Assembly (NCBI GenBank): GCA_958436175.1
Contig: CAUBJF010000003.1
Location: 62,001-126,000, forward strand
Reading direction: 5' to 3'
Length of the DNA: 64,000 nt
DNA from: an uncultured Muribaculaceae bacterium
GTDB taxonomy: Bacteria; Bacteroidota; Bacteroidia; Bacteroidales; Muribaculaceae
The notes under the pieces were generated by a model. That model was given only the letters and a program-made list of their open reading frames with translations, ran no database searches and had not been told where the DNA came from. Made by a program: the position numbers and the translations under genes. Position 1 is the stretch's first letter, and each line of letters starts with the position of its first letter. Of this stretch, positions 1 through 6,433 are shown piece by piece.

Positions 1-678
1 GATGAAACCGAGCTTTTTGAGGATGTTGAACACCTTGTAGCGCAAGTCGTTATAGAGCCGCGAGGTGTTTATATGAGTCAGCTGGTTGTTGAGGGCACCG
101 ACATTGTTGTCGATACTCATGTCGTTGTCGTTCAGGATGATGAGGAGATTGTTCGGCGTATTGGCAGCGTTGTTGATGCCTTCGAAGGCGAGACCTCCGC
201 TTATGGAAGCATCGCCTATGACAGCCACGATGTTTCGCATCGGGTCTTCGCCCTTGAGTTGCGAAGCCACCGCCATGCCGAGGGCTGCCGATATGGAATT
301 TGAGGCATGCCCGGCAGAGAAAGTGTCGTAGGGGCTCTCGTCGGGATTGGGGAATCCGCTGAGACCTCCGAGCTTGCGGTTGCCAGAGAAGGCTTTGCGT
401 CGGCCTGTAAGTAGTTTATGACCGTATGCCTGATGTCCTACGTCCCAGACGATGCGGTCGTAGGGCGTATTGAAAACGTAATGAAGGGCAACGGTGAGTT
501 CGACTGCACCGAGGCTTGATGCGAAGTGCCCCGGGTTGTCGGCAAGTGCGTTTATGAGGAAGTCACGTATCTCGGCGCAAACCTGCGGCAGCTGCGATAC
601 GTCGAGCTTTCGGAGGTCGGCAGGGCTGTCGATGGTTTCGAGTAGACCTTTGCCGCTATCTTGTGATGTCTGACTCAT
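1..678 (-). CDS. dxs: 1-deoxy-D-xylulose-5-phosphate synthase, N-terminal 226 residues (cut by window edge)
   Basis: DXS condenses pyruvate and glyceraldehyde 3-phosphate with thiamine diphosphate (TPP), the first step of the MEP isoprenoid pathway, in the cytosol. The visible part carries the family's N-terminal signatures: DNPGHFASSLGAVELTVALH (residues 48-67), WDVGHQAYGHK (78-88), FSAGHASNSIS (120-130) and the TPP/Mg site GDASISGG (155-162) followed by ND (183-184). The start ATG (678-676) overlaps the stop of the upstream small gene as ATGA, so the two are translationally coupled. The reading frame is open to base 1, so the C-terminal two thirds lie outside the window. Confidence 0.95.
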   Translation of the reverse strand, partial: MSQTSQDSGKGLLETIDSPADLRKLDVSQLPQVCAEIRDFLINALADNPGHFASSLGAVELTVALHYVFNTPYDRIVWDVGHQAYGHKLLTGRRKAFSGNRKLGGLSGFPNPDESPYDTFSAGHASNSISAALGMAVASQLKGEDPMRNIVAVIGDASISGGLAFEGINNAANTPNNLLIILNDNDMSIDNNVGALNNQLTHINTSRLYNDLRYKVFNILKKLGFI

Positions 679-842
679 TTACGGACATATTTTTTATACA
701 TCGGCACGAATACGATAATAGCTGAAGCTACTATCACAAAAACCAGGTACAGTGTCAGCCGGGCATGCGTGAGGATATAGCCTACAAGGCCGAACCAAAG
801 TATGCCGAGGATGACGAAACGTATGATGACCGATGTTTTCAT
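675..842 (-). CDS. small two-helix membrane protein upstream of dxs (55 aa)
   Basis: A protein of about 55 residues starting MKTSVIIRF and ending MYKKYVRK, almost entirely two hydrophobic helices, with basic residues at the C-terminus. The frame is open further upstream (to about 953), but that stretch runs into the end of the neighbouring phosphatase gene and covers the promoter-like element at 866-873, so the internal ATG at 842 is preferred. It overlaps dxs by ATGA. No family recognised; hydrophobicity and coupling suggest a small inner-membrane protein co-expressed with dxs. Confidence 0.7.
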   Translation of the reverse strand: MKTSVIIRFVILGILWFGLVGYILTHARLTLYLVFVIVASAIIVFVPMYKKYVRK

Positions 843-865
843 GGGAAAATGTTCTGTGTGACTTG

Positions 866-873
866 CAAAGTTA
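866..873 (-). promoter_or_regulatory. Bacteroidetes -7 element (TAACTTTG) for the small protein-dxs operon
   Basis: On the minus strand this reads TAACTTTG, a match to TAnnTTTG. It sits 24 bp before the start at 842, between that gene and the end of the phosphatase gene. A weak -33 (ATTG) lies about 20 bp upstream. Confidence 0.55.
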
Positions 874-898
874 CAAAAATATCCCCATAATGCCAATG

Positions 899-2161
899 TT
901 ATTGGGCGTGGAGGGGGACACAATTCATCATGAAGCGCCTGAGCTCTCCCCACGGAAATATGGTGTCGGTGTCGCCCTTGCGCATGGCAACCGGTGTCTC
1001 GTTGAGAAGCACCTGCATGTAGAAGCGGTTGGCGGTGCGGCTTTTGTAGAGTATGAACTGTATGTTGGATGCCATTGGCACAACGTCGAAGTCGCGCCAG
1101 TGCGTGGCTACAGTATCGAAATAGTTTGTGAGATAGTAGCAGCCCGGGATGCGCAGCAGCGAAGCCAGGGGCATGATAGTCTCTGCATGTCCGAATCGCA
1201 GGATGGCACCGACCTGGCTGTCATTATTGTTGATATAGTTATCGGTAGTCTCGATGATGTTCATGACGAGGGCTGCGGCTATGTCCGCGGGTACTTCGGA
1301 AACTGTCGTCGCGGTGCGCTGGAGATACTGCTGTAGGTTGGCACAGCTCCAGAGGGCGTTGGCTTCCGTTTCGGTGAAGAACTCTTTCATGCGTGATTCC
1401 AGTCCCATGGACGAAAGTCCGGCGACGACCTTGTACTCTGTCATGGCCAGTTCTTGCCCATGTTCCCCAAGGTCGAATTTGTCGCCGAGTACACGGCGTA
1501 TAGCCGATGTCGGACAGGCCGATGCAAAATACTCCTCGTAGGCTGGCGCCCACGTCTTGTTGCGTCGGAATTCGAGGTAATCTTCGTCGATATCGAAGGG
1601 TCGCAGGAGGGGGGAGTTGATGCGGCCTGTGCTGGTGGTGAAAGTCAGGTGATTGTTCATCCTGTCGAGCTGATGGGTAAAGGCGTACATGCTCATCATG
1701 GCTCTTGGGGAATAGGACGAGTAGGCCTCGACGACTTTGTCGCCAGAGAAGACTTCGGTATAGTTGTAGAACATACGACCTGCAATAGCCTGCTGTTCGG
1801 CTATGCCGAGGGAATCGAGCGCGCCCCAGCGGTTGGTGCTGAGCATTATGACTTCGTCGGTGAGTTTCAGCAACTTGCGCCCGAGGGGTGTAATAGTGCC
1901 GGTGGAATCGGCCTTGGCGAGTACATCCCGAAGCTTGAGGCAGTTGGCCGAGGACGACGGATAGCGTGCGCCATGGCGTCCTATATGATTGATGAAAACG
2001 GGAACAAGCGAATCGGGGTAATGCGCAGGCTGGACTTCGAGGGGATAGGGAGTCAGGGAGCCTTCGCATTGGTCGAAACTGTATTTCGTTGCCGACGGGT
2101 CGGCGCATAGTGCCGTAAGTACCGTCAGCAGCAGGGCGGTAAGTAAGATGAAACGTTTCAT
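899..2161 (-). CDS. MINPP-type histidine phosphatase (phytase-like), exported
   Basis: Histidine acid phosphatase, branch 2, most like multiple inositol-polyphosphate phosphatase; a characterised Bacteroides relative degrades phytate. After a signal peptide (residues 1-20, ending ALCA) comes the active-site motif RHGARYP (62-68), whose His is phosphorylated and whose Arg residues bind phosphate. Near residue 325 is FGHAETIMPL, where HAE replaces the HD proton donor of other branch-2 enzymes, a hallmark of MINPP. Length (420 aa) fits the family. It is expected in the periplasm or outer membrane and may release phosphate from dietary phytate. Convergence with dxs is not an issue as both are on the minus strand, and the gene has its own leader. 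Confidence 0.85.
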   Translation of the reverse strand: MKRFILLTALLLTVLTALCADPSATKYSFDQCEGSLTPYPLEVQPAHYPDSLVPVFINHIGRHGARYPSSSANCLKLRDVLAKADSTGTITPLGRKLLKLTDEVIMLSTNRWGALDSLGIAEQQAIAGRMFYNYTEVFSGDKVVEAYSSYSPRAMMSMYAFTHQLDRMNNHLTFTTSTGRINSPLLRPFDIDEDYLEFRRNKTWAPAYEEYFASACPTSAIRRVLGDKFDLGEHGQELAMTEYKVVAGLSSMGLESRMKEFFTETEANALWSCANLQQYLQRTATTVSEVPADIAAALVMNIIETTDNYINNNDSQVGAILRFGHAETIMPLASLLRIPGCYYLTNYFDTVATHWRDFDVVPMASNIQFILYKSRTANRFYMQVLLNETPVAMRKGDTDTIFPWGELRRFMMNCVPLHAQ

Positions 2162-2291
2162 GACAGTATAACGCTTTAAATTCTCTCTTCGTGCATGTGA
2201 AAGTCCGCTTTAGTCGTCCTTGCCTGTCGCAAGACTGTGGTTTTGTCTTTTCTTAACGGATATGTGCCGGAAAGCTGCCCATGCGGAGAGC

Positions 2292-2299
2292 TACTTTTG
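2292..2299 (+). promoter_or_regulatory. -7-like element (TACTTTTG) before the small plus-strand gene
   Basis: TACTTTTG matches TAnnTTTG and lies 29 bp before the ATG at 2329. I see no good TTTG at the correct distance upstream. The rest of the 167-bp gap 2162-2328 shows no other structure that I can support. Confidence 0.4.
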
Positions 2300-2328
2300 T
2301 ATTGTAAATCTGCTAATACTCCTCCGAT

Positions 2329-2574
2329 ATGACAAGCATCAGTTCTTCCGACATCGTATGTGCCACCGCCTCTTATCACGGACGCACAATCGCTACATTT
2401 ACATCCACGGGCTTCAATTCGATGAGCGAGGTACTTAGTGCCGTCCGCAACTCAGTCGGATCTATAGTCGGCCTAATCGACTATAGCCTTCTGAACCATT
2501 CGAAAGGCTGGCGTCAATGCCGTTCGATGTTCATCGCACCTCCGGCCCCTGGCATCCAGCTTTCGCTTTTTTGA
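2329..2574 (+). CDS. small conserved-looking cytosolic protein (81 aa)
   Basis: A lone plus-strand gene between divergent and convergent neighbours. It encodes a soluble 81-residue protein with no signal peptide or membrane helix. It ends in QLSLF, a tail I recall from small Bacteroidales proteins of unknown function that also share the RTI..F pattern near the N-terminus and a W..CRS segment before the tail. It has a promoter-like element at the right place, and its codon use resembles the neighbouring genes. Function unknown. It ends 6 bp before the convergent cinA stop. Confidence 0.65.
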   Translation: MTSISSSDIVCATASYHGRTIATFTSTGFNSMSEVLSAVRNSVGSIVGLIDYSLLNHSKGWRQCRSMFIAPPAPGIQLSLF

Positions 2575-2580
2575 TATAAA

Positions 2581-3792
2581 TCAAAGTTTGTCGGCCAGCA
2601 TGCGCAGTGCTGTGGCCGAAGCACGCTCGATTACTGCGAGACGGTCACCGCTGAAGCGGTGCAATGCAGTGAATGTGCCTTCAGGGGTATGTACGGCCAT
2701 CCAGACCGTCCCTACAGGTTTCTCGGCGCTACCGCCCCCTGGGCCGGCAATTCCCGACGTTGCTACCGAGCAGTCGGCTCCTAAATGCTCTGCTACTCCT
2801 TCGGCCATCTCGCGTACTGTCTGCTCGCTGACGGCTCCATAACATTTCAGAGTTTCTGCCGAGACTCCGAGAGTGTTCATCTTGACTTCGTTGGAGTACG
2901 ATACGACACCGCCAACATAGACATCCGAGCATCCTGCAATTTCGGTTAACAAGTGGGCTATGTTACCCCCGGTGCAGCTTTCGGCTGTCGCGATAGTATA
3001 GCCTTTGTTCCTCACTTTCGAAAGAAGGATTTCTGCCGGTGTCAGTGCGCCTTCTCCGACGAGCAGGGACCCGAGACTGTCGACAAGTGATGCCGCCTGC
3101 TGTTCGAATGTCTCGGGATTACCTTCGAGACGAAGTACTATCCTCCCCGGAGAGGGTAGATAGGCGAGCTTATATCCAGAGGGCATAGCATCTTCAAATG
3201 CCGCAAGCTGCTCGGCGAGGGCTGATTCCGGGATGCCTGTCACGGTGTACTCCCGGCGCATGGTGTCCTGATGGGGATGGAAGTGACGACGAATCTCTTC
3301 GGATACCACCGGAATCATGCCCCGGGTCTCGAAGGGTACCCCGGGCATCGCTACGAGTACTTTCCCGCCTTTTTCAAACCACATGATAGGCGCAGTTCCG
3401 AGAGTGTTCTGTATCACGCGGCACGACGAAGGTACTATGGCCTGCGAGCGTGTCAGCTCGTTCATCTTAAGCTCCCGTTCGGCGAATATACGCTCTACGT
3501 TTTCGAGAACAGCCTTGTCCTCGAAAAGCTCCCCTCCGAAAATACCGGCAAGGGTGGTCTTCGTAAGGTCGTCGCGAGTCGGGCCGAGGCCTCCGGTAGT
3601 CACAACGAGGTCATTGTCGGCAAGAAGCTGCTCGATGGCACGTTTGATTTTGGCCGGGTCGTCGTCGACTGTCATAACGGTGCTGACATCCCATCCCTGG
3701 GGGATGAGGGCACGAGCAATGGTGCCTGAGTTGGTGTCGGTGACACGTCCGAGGAGTATTTCGGCTCCGATAATCAGGATTGCAAGACGCAT
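2581..3792 (-). CDS. cinA: CinA family protein (nicotinamide-nucleotide amidase / competence-damage protein)
   Basis: Full-length two-domain CinA (403 aa). The N-terminal MoaB/MogA-like domain carries GAEILLGRVTDTNS (residues 9-22), TTGGLGPTRDD (65-75) and the MPGVPFE motif. The C-terminal PncC-like amidase domain carries TAESCTGG and TSGIAGPGGG with GTVW. The family deamidates NMN to recycle pyridine nucleotides, and the N-terminal domain has pyrophosphatase activity in some members. The start is 3 bp downstream of the tsaD stop (3796), so the two are probably co-transcribed. Confidence 0.93.
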   Translation of the reverse strand: MRLAILIIGAEILLGRVTDTNSGTIARALIPQGWDVSTVMTVDDDPAKIKRAIEQLLADNDLVVTTGGLGPTRDDLTKTTLAGIFGGELFEDKAVLENVERIFAERELKMNELTRSQAIVPSSCRVIQNTLGTAPIMWFEKGGKVLVAMPGVPFETRGMIPVVSEEIRRHFHPHQDTMRREYTVTGIPESALAEQLAAFEDAMPSGYKLAYLPSPGRIVLRLEGNPETFEQQAASLVDSLGSLLVGEGALTPAEILLSKVRNKGYTIATAESCTGGNIAHLLTEIAGCSDVYVGGVVSYSNEVKMNTLGVSAETLKCYGAVSEQTVREMAEGVAEHLGADCSVATSGIAGPGGGSAEKPVGTVWMAVHTPEGTFTALHRFSGDRLAVIERASATALRMLADKL

Positions 3793-3795
3793 AGT

Positions 3796-4812
3796 TTATA
3801 TTTCGATTCGTGCGAAGGGCACGCTGCTGTAGGGACAGAAATCTTTTTCGAGATATTTGTAGTATCCGGCGATGGCTACCATGGCGGCGTTGTCGGTGGT
3901 AAACTTACGCTGGGGAATGAAGGCCTGGATGCCGCGATGTTCGCAGAATTCGGCTACAGCAGCGCGTACGCCGCTGTTGGCCGACACACCGCCGCCAATG
4001 GCGACAGTCTTTACTCCAGTCTGGTCGACAGCCTTTGCAAGTTTGCCGAGCAGGATGTCGATAATTGTGGCCTGTAGACTTGCGGCAAGGTCGGCTTTGC
4101 GTTTCTCAATGAAATCAGGATCTTTCTTGAGCTCGTCGCGGAGAGTGTAGAGGAAAGAAGTCTTAAGTCCACTGAAGCTGTAGTCGAGACCAGCTATGTG
4201 CGGTTTGGCAAACTTGAATGCCTTCGCATCGCCTTCAGCTGCAAGACGATCGATGTGCGGACCGCCGGGATAAGGCAAGCCCATGACTTTCGCACATTTG
4301 TCGAAGGCTTCCCCTGCGGCATCGTCGATTGTGCGTCCGAGTATTTCCATGTCCTTGTAGCTCTTGACGAGGATGAGCTGCGAGTTGCCACCCGAGATGA
4401 GGAGACACAAGAAGGGAAACTCGGGAACTATGTCGTCCTCTTTCTCGCGGATGAAATGCGAGAGCACATGTCCGTGGAGATGATTGACATCGACGAGCGG
4501 TATTCTCAGTCCGAGCGACATTCCTTTGGCGAAGCTCGTTCCGACGAGGAGCGATCCTATAAGACCGGGTCCACGTGTGAAGGCAATGGCCGAGAGGTCC
4601 GATTTGGAGATTCCGGCGCGACGTATGGCGGCATCGACGACGGGGACTATGTTCTGCTGGTGTGCCCGGGATGCAAGTTCGGGAACGACACCGCCATATT
4701 CCTCATGGACCGACTGGCTGGCAATGACATTGCTCAGCAGCAGCCCGTCGGCAATAACGGCTGCCGAAGTGTCATCGCACGACGATTCTATTCCTAATAT
4801 TATATCCGGCAT
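3796..4812 (-). CDS. tsaD: tRNA N6-adenosine threonylcarbamoyltransferase TsaD
   Basis: Transfers the threonylcarbamoyl group to A37 of tRNAs reading ANN codons, working with TsaB and TsaE. The protein starts MPDIILGIESSCDDTS, the first strand of an ASKHA fold, and carries the metal-binding HLHGH (residues 111-115) and GGGVSANSGVR near the C-terminus. The frame is open for another 35 codons, but that extension runs into the upstream barrel gene and lacks homology, so the ATG at 4812 is chosen. This gives 338 residues, the usual family length, and leaves 5 bp to the upstream stop. Confidence 0.95.
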   Translation of the reverse strand: MPDIILGIESSCDDTSAAVIADGLLLSNVIASQSVHEEYGGVVPELASRAHQQNIVPVVDAAIRRAGISKSDLSAIAFTRGPGLIGSLLVGTSFAKGMSLGLRIPLVDVNHLHGHVLSHFIREKEDDIVPEFPFLCLLISGGNSQLILVKSYKDMEILGRTIDDAAGEAFDKCAKVMGLPYPGGPHIDRLAAEGDAKAFKFAKPHIAGLDYSFSGLKTSFLYTLRDELKKDPDFIEKRKADLAASLQATIIDILLGKLAKAVDQTGVKTVAIGGGVSANSGVRAAVAEFCEHRGIQAFIPQRKFTTDNAAMVAIAGYYKYLEKDFCPYSSVPFARIEI

Positions 4813-4817
4813 ATTGT

Positions 4818-5342
4818 TTAGAAAAGATAAGCTAATCCGGCAGTGACGAAGGCTGTCGGGTAGTGGCGCATGAGGGTGTAGCGGGCATCGAGATGGAGAG
4901 CCATCGATGATGTGCAACGGTATTCGACACCGGCTCCGAAATTGAGACCCATGCAGTTGCGGTGTGTGGTTACGTCATCGTCCTCGGAGTGTCCGGTAGC
5001 TTCGTTGTGAAGGCCCCACGAGGTGAAGTTGATGCCTGTAAGAGGATAGAACACAGCTTTGCCCTGTGCGAAGGAAACGGGGAACTGGGCATTGCAGGCT
5101 ATGTCGAGGCCGTCGAGGTTCTCGTGACGGAAGATAATCCCGATTTCGGGCATTACGCGGAAATGTCGGCTGAACGAATAGCCGAACGTGAGACCTGCGA
5201 GTGCGGACTCGTTGCGTGTGACGTAGCCGGTCTTGACTCCGAACATGGTCTCACCTTTGACCTGGGCTTGAGCCGGTGCGGCTGCCGACAGCATCATGAC
5301 TGTCAGCAGCGTGCACAGGATGTAGTGTAATCGTTTGTTCAT
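4818..5342 (-). CDS. outer-membrane beta-barrel protein, about 174 aa
   Basis: A signal peptide ends AAPAQA (about residue 26). Short alternating strands follow with aromatic girdle residues, and the protein ends in AGLAYLF, a typical barrel-closing strand with terminal Phe. The pattern fits the PorT-like/OmpA-like 8-strand barrels common in Bacteroidales. No ligand or enzyme motif is visible. It lies between the 91-aa gene (15 bp upstream) and tsaD (5 bp downstream), so it is probably part of a long minus-strand transcript, but that says little about its role. Confidence 0.75.
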   Translation of the reverse strand: MNKRLHYILCTLLTVMMLSAAAPAQAQVKGETMFGVKTGYVTRNESALAGLTFGYSFSRHFRVMPEIGIIFRHENLDGLDIACNAQFPVSFAQGKAVFYPLTGINFTSWGLHNEATGHSEDDDVTTHRNCMGLNFGAGVEYRCTSSMALHLDARYTLMRHYPTAFVTAGLAYLF

Positions 5343-5357
5343 CAGGAGTCACGTTGC

Positions 5358-5633
5358 TTAGCGTCGTCCGTATGCTATTGCTTTCTTGGCTTGTTCTGGG
5401 TCACGTAGGAGCCAGTCCATGGTGAGTACTGCGGAGGGATATTTCACACCGAGACGCTTCATGATGCTTTCGATGGAATATCCTTCGGCCTCGTAGCTGT
5501 TTTCCTGTCCTTCTTCGGCCCAGCGGTCGACGAGGTTCTTAAGAGCCGGAGAAACATGTTCGAGACGGGCTGCGATGTTGTTTACAACGTTTTCGGGGCA
5601 GCCTTCAGCGAGGAGTCTTTCTCTTATTGTCAT
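5358..5633 (-). CDS. small soluble protein of unknown function (91 aa)
   Basis: A mostly helical, charged cytosolic protein without signal peptide. Its middle is acidic (EEGQENSYEAEG) and the C-terminus basic (AIAYGRR). It begins 5 bp after the zincin gene upstream (stop at 5639), so the pair is very likely co-translated. I do not recognise the family. The tight spacing suggests an accessory or partner of the zincin, for example a substrate, inhibitor or adaptor; this is inference only. Confidence 0.65.
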   Translation of the reverse strand: MTIRERLLAEGCPENVVNNIAARLEHVSPALKNLVDRWAEEGQENSYEAEGYSIESIMKRLGVKYPSAVLTMDWLLRDPEQAKKAIAYGRR

Positions 5634-5638
5634 AATGT

Positions 5639-6388
5639 TCAGGCGTTTAGGATGGGTGATTTAACAGCTTCGGCAAAAGCGCGGGCATCGACCTCGATTG
5701 GCTGGTTCCAGTAACCTTCGAAATCCCACTCCGGCGGAATGTAGAAGATTTCGTTTATTGTCCATACATCGACTGGGTTCTCGTTGTCGACATCGCGTAC
5801 GAAGCAGTTGTAATTCTGATAGGCGTGACGGCCTTCGTGGATGATAGTGTCGAGGTTTTCGGCGTAGTCGTTGAACTCGTTCGATTCCAGGTAAAGGCTG
5901 TTGAGACAGATGATACCTTCCGAAGCGGAGCAGTAGCCGTAGCTGCCTTCGGGCATGTCCTTGACGATGATGGTGTAGGGCGGACGATGTTCGACGGCGG
6001 CAATGGCGATTTCGGCCTGCTGGATGGAGTTAAGGCGTTCTTCGGGAGTAAGTTCTATCCATTCTTCGAACTTCATGCCTTCGATGTTTTCGAGTTCTTT
6101 GCCGATCAGCTCGATTTTCTCGGCATCGGAGGGGGCTTCGAGATAGATAGGGTTGATTAGGTCTTTGACAGGCTCGATAACTTCGGCGATGCGTGGATCG
6201 TGGTCGATGGCTTTAGGTGGCTGACCGCCTGTCACTTCGTCGATACGTGCCACAAGTTCGTCGAGACGGCTCGGGTCGACACATTCGCTGATATAGGCGA
6301 GTTCGCGGTCGCTGACACCTTCGTCTACTTCGGGAACCTTCGTGGGATCCGGCATTTCGAGTGACCCAAAATTGTCTTCGAAATTCAT
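5639..6388 (-). CDS. putative HExxH zinc metallopeptidase (zincin fold)
   Basis: A 249-residue protein without signal peptide. The first 140 residues are acidic and helical. Around residue 185 is TIIHEGRHAYQ, a full HExxH zincin motif. About 45 residues later is PIEVDARAFAEAV, where the Glu followed by DA is the pattern of a third zinc ligand on a helix. A run of hydrophobic and Tyr residues precedes the motif (YTIIV, GYCSASEGIICLN), as in small cytosolic zincins found near toxins and mobile systems. It lies 45 bp downstream of the HerA-like ATPase gene and 5 bp upstream of the 91-aa gene. A non-secreted regulatory or effector protease is plausible; the substrate is unknown. Confidence 0.65.
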   Translation of the reverse strand: MNFEDNFGSLEMPDPTKVPEVDEGVSDRELAYISECVDPSRLDELVARIDEVTGGQPPKAIDHDPRIAEVIEPVKDLINPIYLEAPSDAEKIELIGKELENIEGMKFEEWIELTPEERLNSIQQAEIAIAAVEHRPPYTIIVKDMPEGSYGYCSASEGIICLNSLYLESNEFNDYAENLDTIIHEGRHAYQNYNCFVRDVDNENPVDVWTINEIFYIPPEWDFEGYWNQPIEVDARAFAEAVKSPILNA

Positions 6389-6433
6389 GTCTTGTATATT
6401 TTAGATGTTGATATTCAGATATACGATAGTTTG

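Noticed and set aside
4813..4917. 35-codon extension of tsaD
   Set aside because: It falls in the end of the barrel gene and has no homology to the family start MPDIILGIESSCDD.
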